Positions 38,616 through 48,439 are shown, numbered from the stretch's first letter. The stretch is DNA of 64,000 nt from Clostridium sp. (GCF_018372875.1 NZ_JAHAIF010000012.1:4652-68651); one strand, 5' to 3'. Notes: generated by a model not told the origin, from the letters alone. Numbers and translations are program-made.

Positions 38616-39917
38616 ATGAGAAAAAGTAGTGGGGTTTTAAGTAAAGATTTTAATAATATAACAATAGTTAACATGATTATCTATTCGATAATCGTAATTA
38701 TGCCGTTTGTTGTTGTACCTAAAACTATTCAGCCATATATTGTAGGAAAAGCTATATACTTATATTTGATAGGTATAGTACTTTGCTTACTAATGTTATT
38801 TGATAGAGTAAAGCATAAACTTAGTTTTGAATTTAAACTTGAAGAGAAGATATTAGGTATATTTTTTATATCTTTAATAATAGCAACAATTTTTAGTGTT
38901 GATATAGAAACAGCTGTAATGGGAAAGACAGGTAGATATGAGGGGCTAATAATATTTGGTATATACATAATTCTTTTTATTGTAACAAATAGATATAATA
39001 AGTTTACTTTGAAAATAATGAATGTAATTGGTGTTGTATCAAGTATAATGGGGATATATACAATTACTCAATTTTATGGAATAGACCCGTTGATTAAGTT
39101 TTTAATTTTCAATGATACATCTGTGGATAGCTATGGAACTATAGGAAATAGAAACTATGCTGGGACATACTTTTTAATATTATTGATAATAATATTGTCT
39201 GTTTATATTATATATAATAAGAAAATGTTCTTAGTATATTCAAGTATACTATTTGGTGGATTATTAGCTGCATTAACAAGAAGTTGTTGGGTTGGATTTA
39301 TTATTTCAGCGCTGGTAGCCTTAATACTATTAAGAAAAAGAAAAGAATGTTTAAAAAGATGTTTGGTAATAATATTAATTTTTGTTTCAATTTTTTTGGT
39401 ACTGAATATTACATCTAATAATAAAATAGTAGGGCGAACTAATGAACTTATAAATGACATGAAGGACTTTAATGGAAGTAGTGGTTCTGGAAGAGTGCGA
39501 ATATGGGATATGGTTTTAAAATCTATATATAAAAAGCCTATATTAGGTACAGGATTAGATACATTAGATTCAAGATTAGTGTTGTATCAACCTAATGAAT
39601 TTTGGGATTTAGCTATAAAATCTGGAATAGTAGATAAAGCACATAATGAATTTCTAGAATATTGGGCATGTGGGGGGCTTGTAACAGTATTAAGTTATAT
39701 ATCTTTAATATCAGTGATACTTTATAAGTTATTTAAGCATAGAGAAGATGATATATCTAAGATATTTATGTTAACCATAGTAGGATATATAGTTCAGAGC
39801 TTTTTTAATAACAGTGTAATTGCTGTAGCACCATTATATTGGATTCTTCTAGGTGCAGCAGTGAAGCACTATAGAGATTTAGATAAAGCAAAAGCAGTAC
39901 AAGCTATAGCTGATTGA
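38616..39917 (+). CDS. O-antigen ligase/polymerase-like membrane protein (Wzy_C family)
   Basis: A 433-residue protein with about ten to twelve hydrophobic helices. The family's conserved region is seen in GTIGNRNYAGTYFLILL, the large loop with SGRVRIWDMVLKSIYKKPILGTGLDT and a conserved His in DKAHNEFLEYWACGG. Wzy_C proteins link or polymerise lipid-carried glycans, or glycosylate pilins. In a Gram-positive without LPS the substrate must be a surface polysaccharide, teichoic polymer or protein; it lies 3.5 kb after the pilus genes but in its own unit. ATG at 38616 follows GGGGAAGGG. Confidence 0.82.
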   Translation: MRKSSGVLSKDFNNITIVNMIIYSIIVIMPFVVVPKTIQPYIVGKAIYLYLIGIVLCLLMLFDRVKHKLSFEFKLEEKILGIFFISLIIATIFSVDIETAVMGKTGRYEGLIIFGIYIILFIVTNRYNKFTLKIMNVIGVVSSIMGIYTITQFYGIDPLIKFLIFNDTSVDSYGTIGNRNYAGTYFLILLIIILSVYIIYNKKMFLVYSSILFGGLLAALTRSCWVGFIISALVALILLRKRKECLKRCLVIILIFVSIFLVLNITSNNKIVGRTNELINDMKDFNGSSGSGRVRIWDMVLKSIYKKPILGTGLDTLDSRLVLYQPNEFWDLAIKSGIVDKAHNEFLEYWACGGLVTVLSYISLISVILYKLFKHREDDISKIFMLTIVGYIVQSFFNNSVIAVAPLYWILLGAAVKHYRDLDKAKAVQAIAD

Positions 39918-39920
39918 TTT

Positions 39921-39951
39921 AAAGCGATGAAGAAATTCATCGCTTTTTCCA
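39921..39951 (+). terminator. Terminator of the Wzy_C-type gene
   Basis: Stem AAAGCGATGAA (39921-39931) with TTCATCGCTTT (39936-39946), GAAA tetraloop and T-run. Confidence 0.9.
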
Positions 39952-40207
39952 TATTTTAAATACAAGAATAAGAAACTATAATGAGAAAGATATATAAAGT
40001 ATATATTATTAACTTAGCTAAGTAAAGTAGTGATAAGGCTTTAAGAGAAATTGGAGATAATTATTAGTAATAAATACTTCATTTTAAAATATAAATAATA
40101 TGTAGCTTAAAAAATGGGAATAATACATAAGTAATTTAAAAAATCATACTAATTATGATATAATAAATTAGGCAAGTTTCCATAATTAATATTTGGAGGT
40201 AACAATT

Positions 40208-41557
40208 ATGAGAAGAGATTTAACATTAGATTTATCAAAAACAGCTCCGTTTCTAAAAGAAAATGAATTAGATTACATGGAGGATTTAGTAAAAGCAGCT
40301 CATGAAAAAATACATAATAAAACAGGAGCAGGAAATGACTTTTTAGGTTGGGTAGACCTTCCTGTAAATTATGATAAAGCTGAGTTTGAAAGAATAAAGG
40401 TAGCAGCTAAAAAGATACAAAGTGATTCAGAAGTTTTAATAGTTATAGGTATTGGGGGATCATACCTAGGTGCAAGAGCAGCTATTGAAATGTTATCACA
40501 TTCTTTCCACAGTACATTAGATGTAAGCAAGAGAAAGACACCTCAAATATTCTTTGTAGGTAATAATATCAGCTCAACTTACATGGCTGATTTATTAGAA
40601 GTAATAGAAGGTAAGGATGTATCTGTAAATGTAATATCTAAGTCAGGTACTACAACTGAGCCAGCTATAGCATTTAGAATATTCAAAGCATATTTAGAAA
40701 AGAAATATGGAAAAGAAGAAGCTAAGAAGAGAATATTTGCTACAACAGATAAAGCAAAGGGAGCTTTGAAGTCTTTAGCTGATGCAGAAGGATATGAAAC
40801 TTTCGTAGTTCCTGATGATGTTGGAGGAAGATTCTCAGTATTAACAGCAGTTGGTCTACTTCCAATAGCAGTTGCAGGTATAAGTATAGATGAAATGATG
40901 CAAGGTGCAGCAGATGCTAGAGAAAAGTATTCTAATCCATCATTAAAGGAAAATGCATGTTATCAATATGCAGCTGCAAGAAATGCTTTATACAATAAGG
41001 GTAAAGCAATTGAAATATTAGTTAACTATGAACCATCATTACATTATTTTAATGAATGGTGGAAGCAATTATATGGAGAATCAGAAGGTAAAGATGGAAA
41101 GGGATTATTCCCAGCAGCAGTAGATTTCTCAACTGATCTTCACTCAATGGGTCAATATATTCAAGAAGGTAGAAGAAATTTAATTGAAACAGTATTAAAT
41201 GTAGAGGAAGTTAGCAAGAAGATATTTATCGAAGAAACTCCAGATGATGGAGATGGACTAAACTTCTTAGCAGGAAAAGATATGGACTTTGTTAATAAGA
41301 AGGCATTCCAAGGAACATTATTAGCTCATAATGACGGTGGAGTTCCTAATATGATAGTTAATATTCCAGAATTATCAGCTTACTACTTTGGACAATTAGT
41401 TTACTTCTTTGAAAAAGCTTGTGGAATAAGTGGATACTTACTAGGTGTTAATCCATTTGATCAACCAGGTGTTGAAGCATATAAGAAGAATATGTTTGCT
41501 TTATTAGGTAAGCCAGGATATGAAGATATGAAGGCTGAGCTTGAAAAAAGATTATAA
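40208..41557 (+). CDS. pgi: Glucose-6-phosphate isomerase
   Basis: A 449-residue SIS-fold isomerase interconverting glucose-6-phosphate and fructose-6-phosphate. Family signatures are [43 protein letters not shown] and the catalytic region [20 protein letters not shown]. Length matches the short Firmicutes form. ATG at 40208 follows GGAGGT by 8 nt. The following gene begins 1 nt after its stop. Confidence 0.97.
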   Translation: MRRDLTLDLSKTAPFLKENELDYMEDLVKAAHEKIHNKTGAGNDFLGWVDLPVNYDKAEFERIKVAAKKIQSDSEVLIVIGIGGSYLGARAAIEMLSHSFHSTLDVSKRKTPQIFFVGNNISSTYMADLLEVIEGKDVSVNVISKSGTTTEPAIAFRIFKAYLEKKYGKEEAKKRIFATTDKAKGALKSLADAEGYETFVVPDDVGGRFSVLTAVGLLPIAVAGISIDEMMQGAADAREKYSNPSLKENACYQYAAARNALYNKGKAIEILVNYEPSLHYFNEWWKQLYGESEGKDGKGLFPAAVDFSTDLHSMGQYIQEGRRNLIETVLNVEEVSKKIFIEETPDDGDGLNFLAGKDMDFVNKKAFQGTLLAHNDGGVPNMIVNIPELSAYYFGQLVYFFEKACGISGYLLGVNPFDQPGVEAYKKNMFALLGKPGYEDMKAELEKRL

Positions 41558-41558
41558 T

Positions 41559-42005
41559 ATGAGAATAATTATAGATGGGGATGCTTGTCCAAGCATCCCC
41601 ATTATTGAAAGTATAGCAAGAGAAAATGATATAGAAGTTCTAATATATTGTGATATAAATCATTATATTAGAAGTGATTATTCTACAGTTAAAGTTGTAG
41701 ATAGTGGATTCCAAAGTGTTGATATGTATGTTGTGAATAATACCAAGGAGAATGACATTGTTGTTACTCAAGATTACGGTGTAGCTGCATTATGTTTACC
41801 TAAAAAAGCTGAAGTAATTAATCCTAAAGGATATATTTATACTGATAAAAACATAGATAGATTATTAGAAGAACGACATATTTCTCAGAAAATAAGGCAG
41901 GCTGGTGGGAGAACACCTAATCCTAAAAAAAGAAGTAAAGAAGATGAAGAAAGATTAATAAAGAATTTGAAAAAGTTAATATTTAAACAAGAAATACCAA
42001 AGTAA
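41559..42005 (+). CDS. YaiI/YqxD family protein (DUF188)
   Basis: A 148-residue protein of the UPF0178 family, a PIN-like fold: MRIIIDGDACPSIPII, NDIVVTQDYGVAALCLPKKAEVINPKG and GGRTPNPKKRSKEDEERL are the conserved blocks with several Asp residues of a nuclease-like site. Biochemical role not established. Starts 1 nt after pgi with no good ribosome site, so translation probably depends on ribosomes finishing pgi. Confidence 0.9.
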   Translation: MRIIIDGDACPSIPIIESIARENDIEVLIYCDINHYIRSDYSTVKVVDSGFQSVDMYVVNNTKENDIVVTQDYGVAALCLPKKAEVINPKGYIYTDKNIDRLLEERHISQKIRQAGGRTPNPKKRSKEDEERLIKNLKKLIFKQEIPK

Positions 42006-42030
42006 TTAAAGTTATTTTGGTATTTATTTT
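41992..42030 (+). terminator. Terminator of pgi-yaiI
   Basis: Stem AAATACCAAAGTAA (begins in the last yaiI codons) with TTATTTTGGTATTT, small loop, T-rich tail. Confidence 0.75.
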
Positions 42031-42144
42031 TCATATCTTAACTATTAAAAGAAAAAAATGTATAATAAAATTGAGAAATATGAGGTAATAACTTACAAAA
42101 TATGGTAAAATGGATAATGACATTAAGATAGAGGGGTGAGGTTA

Positions 42145-44148
42145 TTGGAGGATTTAGTTATTTTGTTTGATAAAGATAGTCCTACAAATAAAGAGGATGA
42201 AGTTCTTATAGAAGCGGTATTTGGTAAAGAGCCATTGCAGTACAAATTTATTATAGGTAATGACGGAGTGTGGAATACTATACAAGAGTTTTCTGAAAGT
42301 GATACATGTATATGGAATCCATCAGCTGAAGGAAAGTATATAGTTATGGTTCAAGGCAAAAAAGAAGGATCAAGTAGACCTTTTGATTATCTTGCAAAGG
42401 AAGAGTTTGTAATTGGAGAAAAAGAAATTGAGAAATTAATTAAAGATGTAAATATGGATAAAACCCATTTAACTGTAGGAGAGAAAATTACTATAGATGT
42501 TCTTGGTAATGAACAAGGATTATTATATAGGTTTTGGATAAAGGGTAATCAAGATTGGGAGCCTATTAGAGATTATACAACAAGTAATAGGCTAGTGTTT
42601 ACAGCCAATAAGGAGGGAAAGCAAGAAATTCTTATTGAATGTAAAGAGGTGAATTCAAGTGAAAATTTTGATGAGTTCACTACAATAAAATTTGATGTAG
42701 TATTACCTACCAAAATAGAAATCACTGATTTTAAATGCTTAACAGAAGAATTATTAATTAATCAGGAGTTAGTGTTTAAAGTTAGTTCATCATTAGATGA
42801 TAAGAGAAGTTTGTTATATAAATTTATAAAGATAAGTAAGGATGGAAAGATAACTTGTATCCAGGATTATTCTTCTAGGAGAATAGTATCATATCAAGAG
42901 AAGGAAGCTGGAGAATATAAGCTCTTATGCTTGGTTAGAGATATACTTTCAAACAAAGAATATGATGATAGAGCTATAATGCTATATTCTGTAAAAGCAT
43001 ATAATCCAATTAGTATAAAAAGTTTTACTCCGGATACTAATTCACCACAAATGAATGGAAGTACAATTAATTTTAAAGCTGAAGTAGATGGTGGACGAGA
43101 AATAGTATATAGATATATTGTTGAGGGAGAGGTTGCAGAAGACTCAGGATATATAAGAAGAAATGAGTATACTTGGGAAACACAAAAAGAAGGAGAGTAT
43201 ACAATAACCTTATATGTAAAGGATATATCTTATGATGGAGATTATGAAGATAAAAAGGTAATAAACTATACTGTTGATAAGAAAGCAGATAAACCTGTAA
43301 AAATAGTAGACATTATTACTGATAATAAGAAAACTGTATTAATAGGACAACCTATTAATATGAAGGTAAAGGCAGAGGGAGGAATAAGTTTAAAATATTC
43401 CTTTGTAATATATAAAGACAATAAAGAAAAAGAACGTATAGGTTTTAGTGATTCTAACTGGATAAATTTTACACCAGATGAAAAGGGAGAATATGAAGTA
43501 GAAATAAGAGTTAAGGATAAATATTCAAGTAAAGAATATGACAGTCATACTTTTATATATGTTAGAGCAAAAGAATATTTACCAGGAGAAATAGATTATA
43601 TATTACTTCCGAATAAAAGTAGTTATTTAGTTGGAGATTTAATTGATATAGAAGCTATAGTTCAAAATACAAGAAGTGTTCTTATTAGATACGTTACGAA
43701 AATAAATGGTCATTTGGTGGAGGATACTGGATTTATTCAAAATAAAAAAATACAATTAAAGCCTAAGTGTTCAGGAAAATACACATTTGAAGTTTATTCA
43801 AAAAATGTAAAGTGTGAAGAAGAGTTTGATAGTAAAAAAGAGGTAAGTATATATGTTTCTGAAGCAACACCAGTAACTAATACAAAAATACTTTGTGATA
43901 GAGAAGAAGTAGTATGTAATAATGAAGTAACATTTAAAGTTACTAGTGTTGGTGGAAAAGATGTATGTTATGAATTTTACATTATGGAAAAAGGTAATTG
44001 GATAAAAACTCAAAGCTATAGTAAAAAAAATTACTATACTTTTATTCCGTTCTTAAAAGGAGAATATAGAGTGATGGTTTTAGCTAAAAGTTTTTATAAA
44101 AAAGTAAACTATGAGGACTATGGGGAGCTTTCTTTTACGGTTTCATAA
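42145..44148 (+). CDS. Seven-repeat triple-tyrosine (Y_Y_Y) domain protein
   Basis: A 667-residue protein built of seven repeats of about 95 residues, each a beta-sandwich with the pattern GEYxxxVxVKDxxSxxEYDD...Y.V (for instance KEGEYTITLYVKDISYDGDYEDK and EKGEYEVEIRVKDKYSSKEYDSH, given in part). No signal peptide or anchor is visible. Such Y_Y_Y repeats occur in clostridial proteins beside cell-wall hydrolases and are thought to bind other proteins or wall material; the role is not known. TTG at 42145 is preferred (GGGGTGAGG 6 nt upstream); a GTG at 42136 overlaps that site. It is 10 bp upstream of the lytic transglycosylase. Confidence 0.8.
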   Translation: MEDLVILFDKDSPTNKEDEVLIEAVFGKEPLQYKFIIGNDGVWNTIQEFSESDTCIWNPSAEGKYIVMVQGKKEGSSRPFDYLAKEEFVIGEKEIEKLIKDVNMDKTHLTVGEKITIDVLGNEQGLLYRFWIKGNQDWEPIRDYTTSNRLVFTANKEGKQEILIECKEVNSSENFDEFTTIKFDVVLPTKIEITDFKCLTEELLINQELVFKVSSSLDDKRSLLYKFIKISKDGKITCIQDYSSRRIVSYQEKEAGEYKLLCLVRDILSNKEYDDRAIMLYSVKAYNPISIKSFTPDTNSPQMNGSTINFKAEVDGGREIVYRYIVEGEVAEDSGYIRRNEYTWETQKEGEYTITLYVKDISYDGDYEDKKVINYTVDKKADKPVKIVDIITDNKKTVLIGQPINMKVKAEGGISLKYSFVIYKDNKEKERIGFSDSNWINFTPDEKGEYEVEIRVKDKYSSKEYDSHTFIYVRAKEYLPGEIDYILLPNKSSYLVGDLIDIEAIVQNTRSVLIRYVTKINGHLVEDTGFIQNKKIQLKPKCSGKYTFEVYSKNVKCEEEFDSKKEVSIYVSEATPVTNTKILCDREEVVCNNEVTFKVTSVGGKDVCYEFYIMEKGNWIKTQSYSKKNYYTFIPFLKGEYRVMVLAKSFYKKVNYEDYGELSFTVS

Positions 44149-44158
44149 GGAGGAACAA

Positions 44159-44848
44159 ATGAATATAAATGATATTTCTACAGAAAAGTTAGTTGGTATG
44201 ACATTACTTCAAAATACATTAAAAAGTCAATTGGGTGATGGGATGGAGTTTGAGCTAGTATATCAAGCTTTATTAAACTCTATGGAAGGTCAAGAAGGAA
44301 ATAAAGATAAGGGTTCTAATTTAATAAGTATTGGAGTTGGTCAGAATTTAAATAACATACCTATAAGATATTTAAGTGGGATTAATTCAAGTGCTTATTC
44401 AATAGGGGCTATTAATCAAGTATCAACTATAAGTAATGATGAGACTATGCAAAGAATTTATAGTGCAGTAAATAAATACTCAGAAGAGTTTGATGTGGAC
44501 TCTAATTTAGTTTTAGCTGTAATTAAAGCAGAGTCTAATTTCAATCCAAAGGTAGTTTCTTCTGCTGGAGCTATGGGGCTTATGCAATTAATGCCTGTTA
44601 ATTGTGAGGAAGATGGAGTTTTAGATCCCTTTAATGTTGAAGATAATATTAGGGGTGGCGTAAAACAGTTAAGAGGACATATAGACAGGTATGATGGAGA
44701 TATAGAAATGGCTCTTATGGCATATAATGCTGGTCAAGGAACAGTGAAAAGAAGAGGTGTTACTTCAGCTGATGATTTATATAAGATGCCAAAGGAAACT
44801 CAAAACTATGTTCCTAAGGTTATGAAATATTATTTGAATGGACTTTAG
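44159..44848 (+). CDS. Lytic transglycosylase (SLT domain)
   Basis: A 229-residue protein whose C-terminal half (about 105-229) is an SLT/goose-lysozyme-like domain: catalytic Glu in AVIKAESNFNPKVVSSAGAMG, then GLMQLMPVN, DPFNVEDNIRGGVKQL and YNAGQGTVKRRGV, ending with NYVPKVMKYY. It cuts peptidoglycan glycan strands. No signal peptide is visible at the N-terminus, so export, if any, is non-classical or through a partner. ATG at 44159 follows AAGGAGG and is chosen over an in-frame start at 44111 inside the upstream gene. Confidence 0.9.
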   Translation: MNINDISTEKLVGMTLLQNTLKSQLGDGMEFELVYQALLNSMEGQEGNKDKGSNLISIGVGQNLNNIPIRYLSGINSSAYSIGAINQVSTISNDETMQRIYSAVNKYSEEFDVDSNLVLAVIKAESNFNPKVVSSAGAMGLMQLMPVNCEEDGVLDPFNVEDNIRGGVKQLRGHIDRYDGDIEMALMAYNAGQGTVKRRGVTSADDLYKMPKETQNYVPKVMKYYLNGL

Positions 44849-44890
44849 AAAAGAAGTAAAATTAGTGATGTAATAAAATTATTTGAATTA

Positions 44891-44915
44891 AAAACTCCTA
44901 AGGGAGTTTTTTAAT
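44891..44915 (+). terminator. Terminator of the transglycosylase gene
   Basis: Stem AAAACTCC (44891-44898) with GGAGTTTT (44903-44910), 4-nt loop, T-rich tail. Confidence 0.85.
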
Positions 44916-45014
44916 TTTTGATGGTTTAATAGATCAACAAATATCTTTTTATCTTTATTATCCCATTTCCCTTGGGTATAATAGTAAGGAATTAATTATT
45001 TAGGAGTTGTTTTT

Positions 45015-45731
45015 GTGGAAAGATTAGATAAAATAATATCAAATTTAGGATATGGAAGTAGAAAAGAAATAAAAGCTTTAGTAAAGAAGGGATTAGTTAA
45101 GGTAGACGGAGAGGTTGTAAAAGATAATGGTTTATTAATTGATCCGGAAAAATCAGTTATAAATATAAATGGAGAAGATTTATTCTATAGAGAGTACATA
45201 TATTTAATGATGAATAAGCCGGATGGTGTAATATCTGCAACATACGATAATAGAGAAGAAACTGTTATAGATTTATTAGAGGTAGAACATCAGGTATTTA
45301 ATCCATTTCCAGTAGGAAGATTAGATAAAGATACTGTAGGATTATTATTATTAACAAATGATGGGGAATTAAATCATAGATTAATTTCACCTAAGTGGCA
45401 TGTTGATAAGGTTTATTATGCAAAAATTGATAAGGCAGTAGATGAAAAAGATATTGAAGCATTTAAAAATGGAATAATTTTAGATGATGGATATAAGTGT
45501 AAAGAAGGTAAGTTAGAAATAATAAGTTCATCAAATGAAGGATCAGAAGTGATGGTAACTATACAAGAAGGAAAGTATCATCAAGTAAAAAGAATGTTTG
45601 AAGCGTTAGGAAAAACTGTTGTGTATTTAAAAAGAACAGAATTTGGAGGTTTGTCTTTAGACCAAGAATTGGAAGAAGGCGAATATCGTGAACTGACAGA
45701 AGATGAATTGGCTCTTTTAAAGAGTTATTAA
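45015..45731 (+). CDS. Pseudouridine synthase of the RsuA family
   Basis: A 238-residue RNA-modifying enzyme: N-terminal S4 domain (MERLDKIISNLGYGSRKEIKALV..., quoted in part) and a catalytic domain with Asp in GRLDKDTVGLLLLTNDG plus KYHQVKRMFEALG. This arrangement fits RsuA (16S rRNA U516), though RluB/E/F paralogues look alike. The start is GTG at 45015, 8 nt after AGGAG. Confidence 0.9.
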   Translation: MERLDKIISNLGYGSRKEIKALVKKGLVKVDGEVVKDNGLLIDPEKSVININGEDLFYREYIYLMMNKPDGVISATYDNREETVIDLLEVEHQVFNPFPVGRLDKDTVGLLLLTNDGELNHRLISPKWHVDKVYYAKIDKAVDEKDIEAFKNGIILDDGYKCKEGKLEIISSSNEGSEVMVTIQEGKYHQVKRMFEALGKTVVYLKRTEFGGLSLDQELEEGEYRELTEDELALLKSY

Positions 45732-45802
45732 CGAATAATTAAAAAAAGTGCAAGAAAAACATTCATAATAAATCAAAAGTTAAATATTTTTCACAAAATC
45801 TC

Positions 45803-45831
45803 TTGCATTTTGATATCTAATAACATATAAT
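45803..45831 (+). promoter_or_regulatory. Promoter of a candidate small RNA
   Basis: -35 TTGCAT (45803-45808), 17-bp spacer, -10 TATAAT (45826-45831). The predicted start is near 45838. The octamer AGTGCAAG occurs just after the -10 (45835-45842) and also upstream at 45747-45754. Confidence 0.65.
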
Positions 45832-45837
45832 ATCAGT

Positions 45838-45927
45838 GCAAGGATAAATAAAAGGAATAAATAGCCCCCTTTTTATTTATTGCTTATTGCTAAAGCGCAA
45901 CCTAGCCCCAAGGGTTGCGTTTTTTTG
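45838..45927 (+). ncRNA. Candidate small RNA with two CCC-exposing hairpins
   Basis: About 90 nt between a good promoter and a strong terminator with no reading frame. Hairpin 1: ATAAATAAAAGG (45844-45855) pairs with 45868-45880, with one bulge, and its 12-nt loop ends UAGCCC. Hairpin 2 is the terminator: CGCAACC (45896-45902) pairs with GGTTGCG (45913-45919), loop UAGCCCCAAG, then T7. Both loops thus show UAGCCC. C-rich single-stranded loops that pair with ribosome sites are known from Firmicutes sRNAs such as RsaE/RoxS; this one is not homologous as far as I can see. Confidence 0.6.
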
Positions 45928-46113
45928 TTTTATAAAAACAATTAGATGTAAAAGTTAACAAATTTTAATTTTATATTATTTAGGCTAATAAATTAAAAAA
46001 GTAATTTTTAGATAAGAAAATATAAGAGAAAAATACAATTCTTCACAAATGAATTAAATCTTGCATAATAAATTAGAAATGAATAATACAATTCGACAAT
46101 AAACTTAAAGTTA

Positions 46114-46142
46114 TTTACAATAATGTTTTGAGAAGTTATAAT
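46114..46142 (+). promoter_or_regulatory. Promoter of the gltX T-box transcript
   Basis: -35 TTTACA (46114-46119), 17-bp spacer, -10 TATAAT (46137-46142). Confidence 0.75.
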
Positions 46143-46148
46143 AATAAA

Positions 46149-46388
46149 TAGTTTGTAAATAATATATATTAGAGACGTTGAAGAAGAAGAGTATATAGTG
46201 GAACTTTAAAGAGAGTTAAGTATATGGTGGAAGCTTAACAAGTAAAGCTATAGAAAGAAGCTTTGGAGTTGTTATGGGATTCTCCCCTTAAAGAGAATGA
46301 GTGGAATAGGCTATTGTTTATTCAATTTAGGTGGTACCACGGAAGTTAAGTTCTTTCGTCCTATATTTTAGGATGGAGGATTTTTTTA
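46149..46388 (+). ncRNA. T-box leader of gltX
   Basis: Contains the hallmark T-box sequence AGGTGGTACCACGG (46329-46342), an AGAGAG/GGTGGAAG-type stem I (about 46170-46270), and a terminator (CGTCCTA/TAGGATG then GGA-T7, about 46359-46387). A GAA (46257-46259) is well placed as the Glu specifier codon, consistent with gltX downstream. Uncharged tRNA-Glu would stabilise the antiterminator and raise gltX expression. The specifier was placed by eye. Confidence 0.92.
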
Positions 46389-46418
46389 TTTTATAAACAA
46401 AAAAGGAAAGGTGATAAA

Positions 46419-48074
46419 ATGAGTTTAGAAAAATTAGCTGACATTCTGTTTCCAGAGATAGGTAAAACACCAGAATATTATTTAGAAAAGTATCCTAAAA
46501 GAAATTTAAAGGAGGGTGCAGTTGTAGGAAGATATGCACCAAGTCCAACAGGATTCCAACATATTGGAGGAGTATTTGCTGCTTTAATTAATGAAAGATT
46601 AGCTAAGCAAAGTGATGGTATTTTTTTCTTAAGAATAGAAGATACAGATCAAAAGAGAGAAGTTGAGGGAGCAATAGAAGATACTATTGCAACAATGAGA
46701 AACTTTGGAATGAATTTTGATGAAGGAATGACAGGGGAACATAGTGAAATAGGTAATTATGGTCCATATAGACAAAGTTTAAGAAAAGAAATATACTCAA
46801 CATTTGCTAAAGACTTAGTAAAAAGAGGGTTAGCATACCCATGTTTTTGTACTCCTGAGGAGCTAAACTCTGTAAGAGAAAAGCAAATGGCAGAAAAAAT
46901 CACTCCAGGATATCATGGAGAGTTTGCAACATGCAGAAATTTATCCACAGAAGAAGCTATAAAGAGAATAGAAGCTGGGGATAAATATATTGTTAGATTA
47001 AAATCCCCTGGAAATATAAATAACAGAGTAGAGTTCCATGATTTAATAAAGGGAGATATTTCTTTCCCTGAAAATGATCAAGATATAGTTATTGTTAAGT
47101 CTGATGGATTACCAACATATCATTTTGCTCATGCTATTGACGATGCCTTAATGAGAACAACTCATGTTATAAGAGGTGAAGAATGGTTATCGTCATTACC
47201 AATACATGTACAATTATTTGATGTGTTAGGATTCGATAGACCAAATTATGCTCATATTCCAACAATAATGAAGAATGATAATGGTTCAAAGAGAAAGCTT
47301 TCAAAGAGAAAAGATGCTGAAGCGGCAGTTTCATATTATAGAGAAGTTGGATATCCGACTGAAGCTGTTGTTGAGTATTTATTAAATATTATTAACTCAA
47401 CATATGAAGATTGGAGAGCTGAAAATCCAACAACTGACTATCACGAATTCCCAGTTGCTTTAGAAAAGATGAGTAAGAGTGGAGCTTTATTTGATATTGT
47501 AAAATTAAATGACGTAAGTAAAGAATTAATATGTAAAATGAAAGCTGATAAGGTATATGAGAGTTATATAGCTTGGGCTAAAGATTTTGATAAAGAGATG
47601 TATGATTTAGTTACATCAAATGAGTCTATGTCAAAAGAGATATTTAATATTGATAAGGATGGACCTAAGCCAAGAAAAGACTTTGCTAAGTGGGAAGATG
47701 TAAAAGAGAAAATCTTCTATTTCTTTGATGAATTATTTAATAAGGAATCAGATGAAAATATAGAGTTACCAAAGACTCTTTCTTTAGAAGCTGCGAAAGA
47801 AGTAATAAAGGTATATGCAGATAAATTTACATTTAATATTGGAAGCCAAGAAGCTTGGTTTGAAGAGTTAAAAGAAATAGGTACAGAATTAGGATATTGT
47901 ACAAATAGAAAAGAATTTAAAGCTAATCCAGAGAACTACAAAGGAATGATTTCTGACGTAGCTGGTGCTGTTAGAACTGCATTAACTCATAGAAGTAATA
48001 CACCTGATTTATATACTATTATGCAAATAATGGGTGAAGAAAAGGTTAGATCAAGATTTAAAAACTTTATATAA
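46419..48074 (+). CDS. gltX: Glutamyl-tRNA synthetase
   Basis: A 551-residue class I synthetase charging tRNA-Glu. HIGH-type motif [13 protein letters not shown] and KMSKS-type motif [12 protein letters not shown] are present; [16 protein letters not shown] is also conserved. It is longer than the usual 465-490 residues, with a divergent anticodon-binding half, as in a clostridial subtype. The T-box leader agrees with this identity and argues against a GlnRS role, which the nearby glnS fulfils. Confidence 0.94.
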   Translation: MSLEKLADILFPEIGKTPEYYLEKYPKRNLKEGAVVGRYAPSPTGFQHIGGVFAALINERLAKQSDGIFFLRIEDTDQKREVEGAIEDTIATMRNFGMNFDEGMTGEHSEIGNYGPYRQSLRKEIYSTFAKDLVKRGLAYPCFCTPEELNSVREKQMAEKITPGYHGEFATCRNLSTEEAIKRIEAGDKYIVRLKSPGNINNRVEFHDLIKGDISFPENDQDIVIVKSDGLPTYHFAHAIDDALMRTTHVIRGEEWLSSLPIHVQLFDVLGFDRPNYAHIPTIMKNDNGSKRKLSKRKDAEAAVSYYREVGYPTEAVVEYLLNIINSTYEDWRAENPTTDYHEFPVALEKMSKSGALFDIVKLNDVSKELICKMKADKVYESYIAWAKDFDKEMYDLVTSNESMSKEIFNIDKDGPKPRKDFAKWEDVKEKIFYFFDELFNKESDENIELPKTLSLEAAKEVIKVYADKFTFNIGSQEAWFEELKEIGTELGYCTNRKEFKANPENYKGMISDVAGAVRTALTHRSNTPDLYTIMQIMGEEKVRSRFKNFI

Positions 48075-48085
48075 TAAAATTCATT

Positions 48086-48117
48086 AAAAAATAGAGTACA
48101 AATGTACTCTATTTTTT
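48086..48117. terminator. Bidirectional terminator between gltX and the DUF1622 gene
   Basis: AAAAAATAGAGTACA (48086-48100) with TGTACTCTATTTTTT (48103-48117): T-run on both strands, serving the two convergent genes. Confidence 0.9.
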
Positions 48118-48439
48118 AATGAGCTGATTCTGCCTTCATTTCTGAATGAATTACAAATGCTAATAATGCTCTTAATAAAATAATTGCAGCAAGTATATAC
48201 ATTTCATCAAAAGAATTAATTATTACAGTTTTTAAAATCTCTGCACCCATTTTAAATTCTAAAGCTAAAGTTAGTGCTTTTGCAAACTCTACTTTTATAG
48301 GATAGCTTGTCTTAGAAATAAGTGATAATGCATATTTGTAAAAGGCTTTTATAGCACCTACAAATATAATTATTATTCCCATAAGTTCTAGTGTGTGAAT
48401 ACCTATAGGAACAATAGTACTTATAGCGTGTTCTAACAT
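48116..48439 (-). CDS. DUF1622 membrane protein
   Basis: A 107-residue protein with three predicted membrane segments (MLEHAISTIVPIGIHTLELMGIIIIF region, the KVEFAKALTLALEFKMGAEILKTVII region and a C-terminal helix). The middle sequence is characteristic of DUF1622 (YqhA-like small membrane proteins). Function unknown. A GGGGGGAT ribosome site precedes the ATG. It lies downstream of glnS on the same strand but is separated from it by a terminator. Confidence 0.85.
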   Translation of the reverse strand: MLEHAISTIVPIGIHTLELMGIIIIFVGAIKAFYKYALSLISKTSYPIKVEFAKALTLALEFKMGAEILKTVIINSFDEMYILAAIILLRALLAFVIHSEMKAESAH

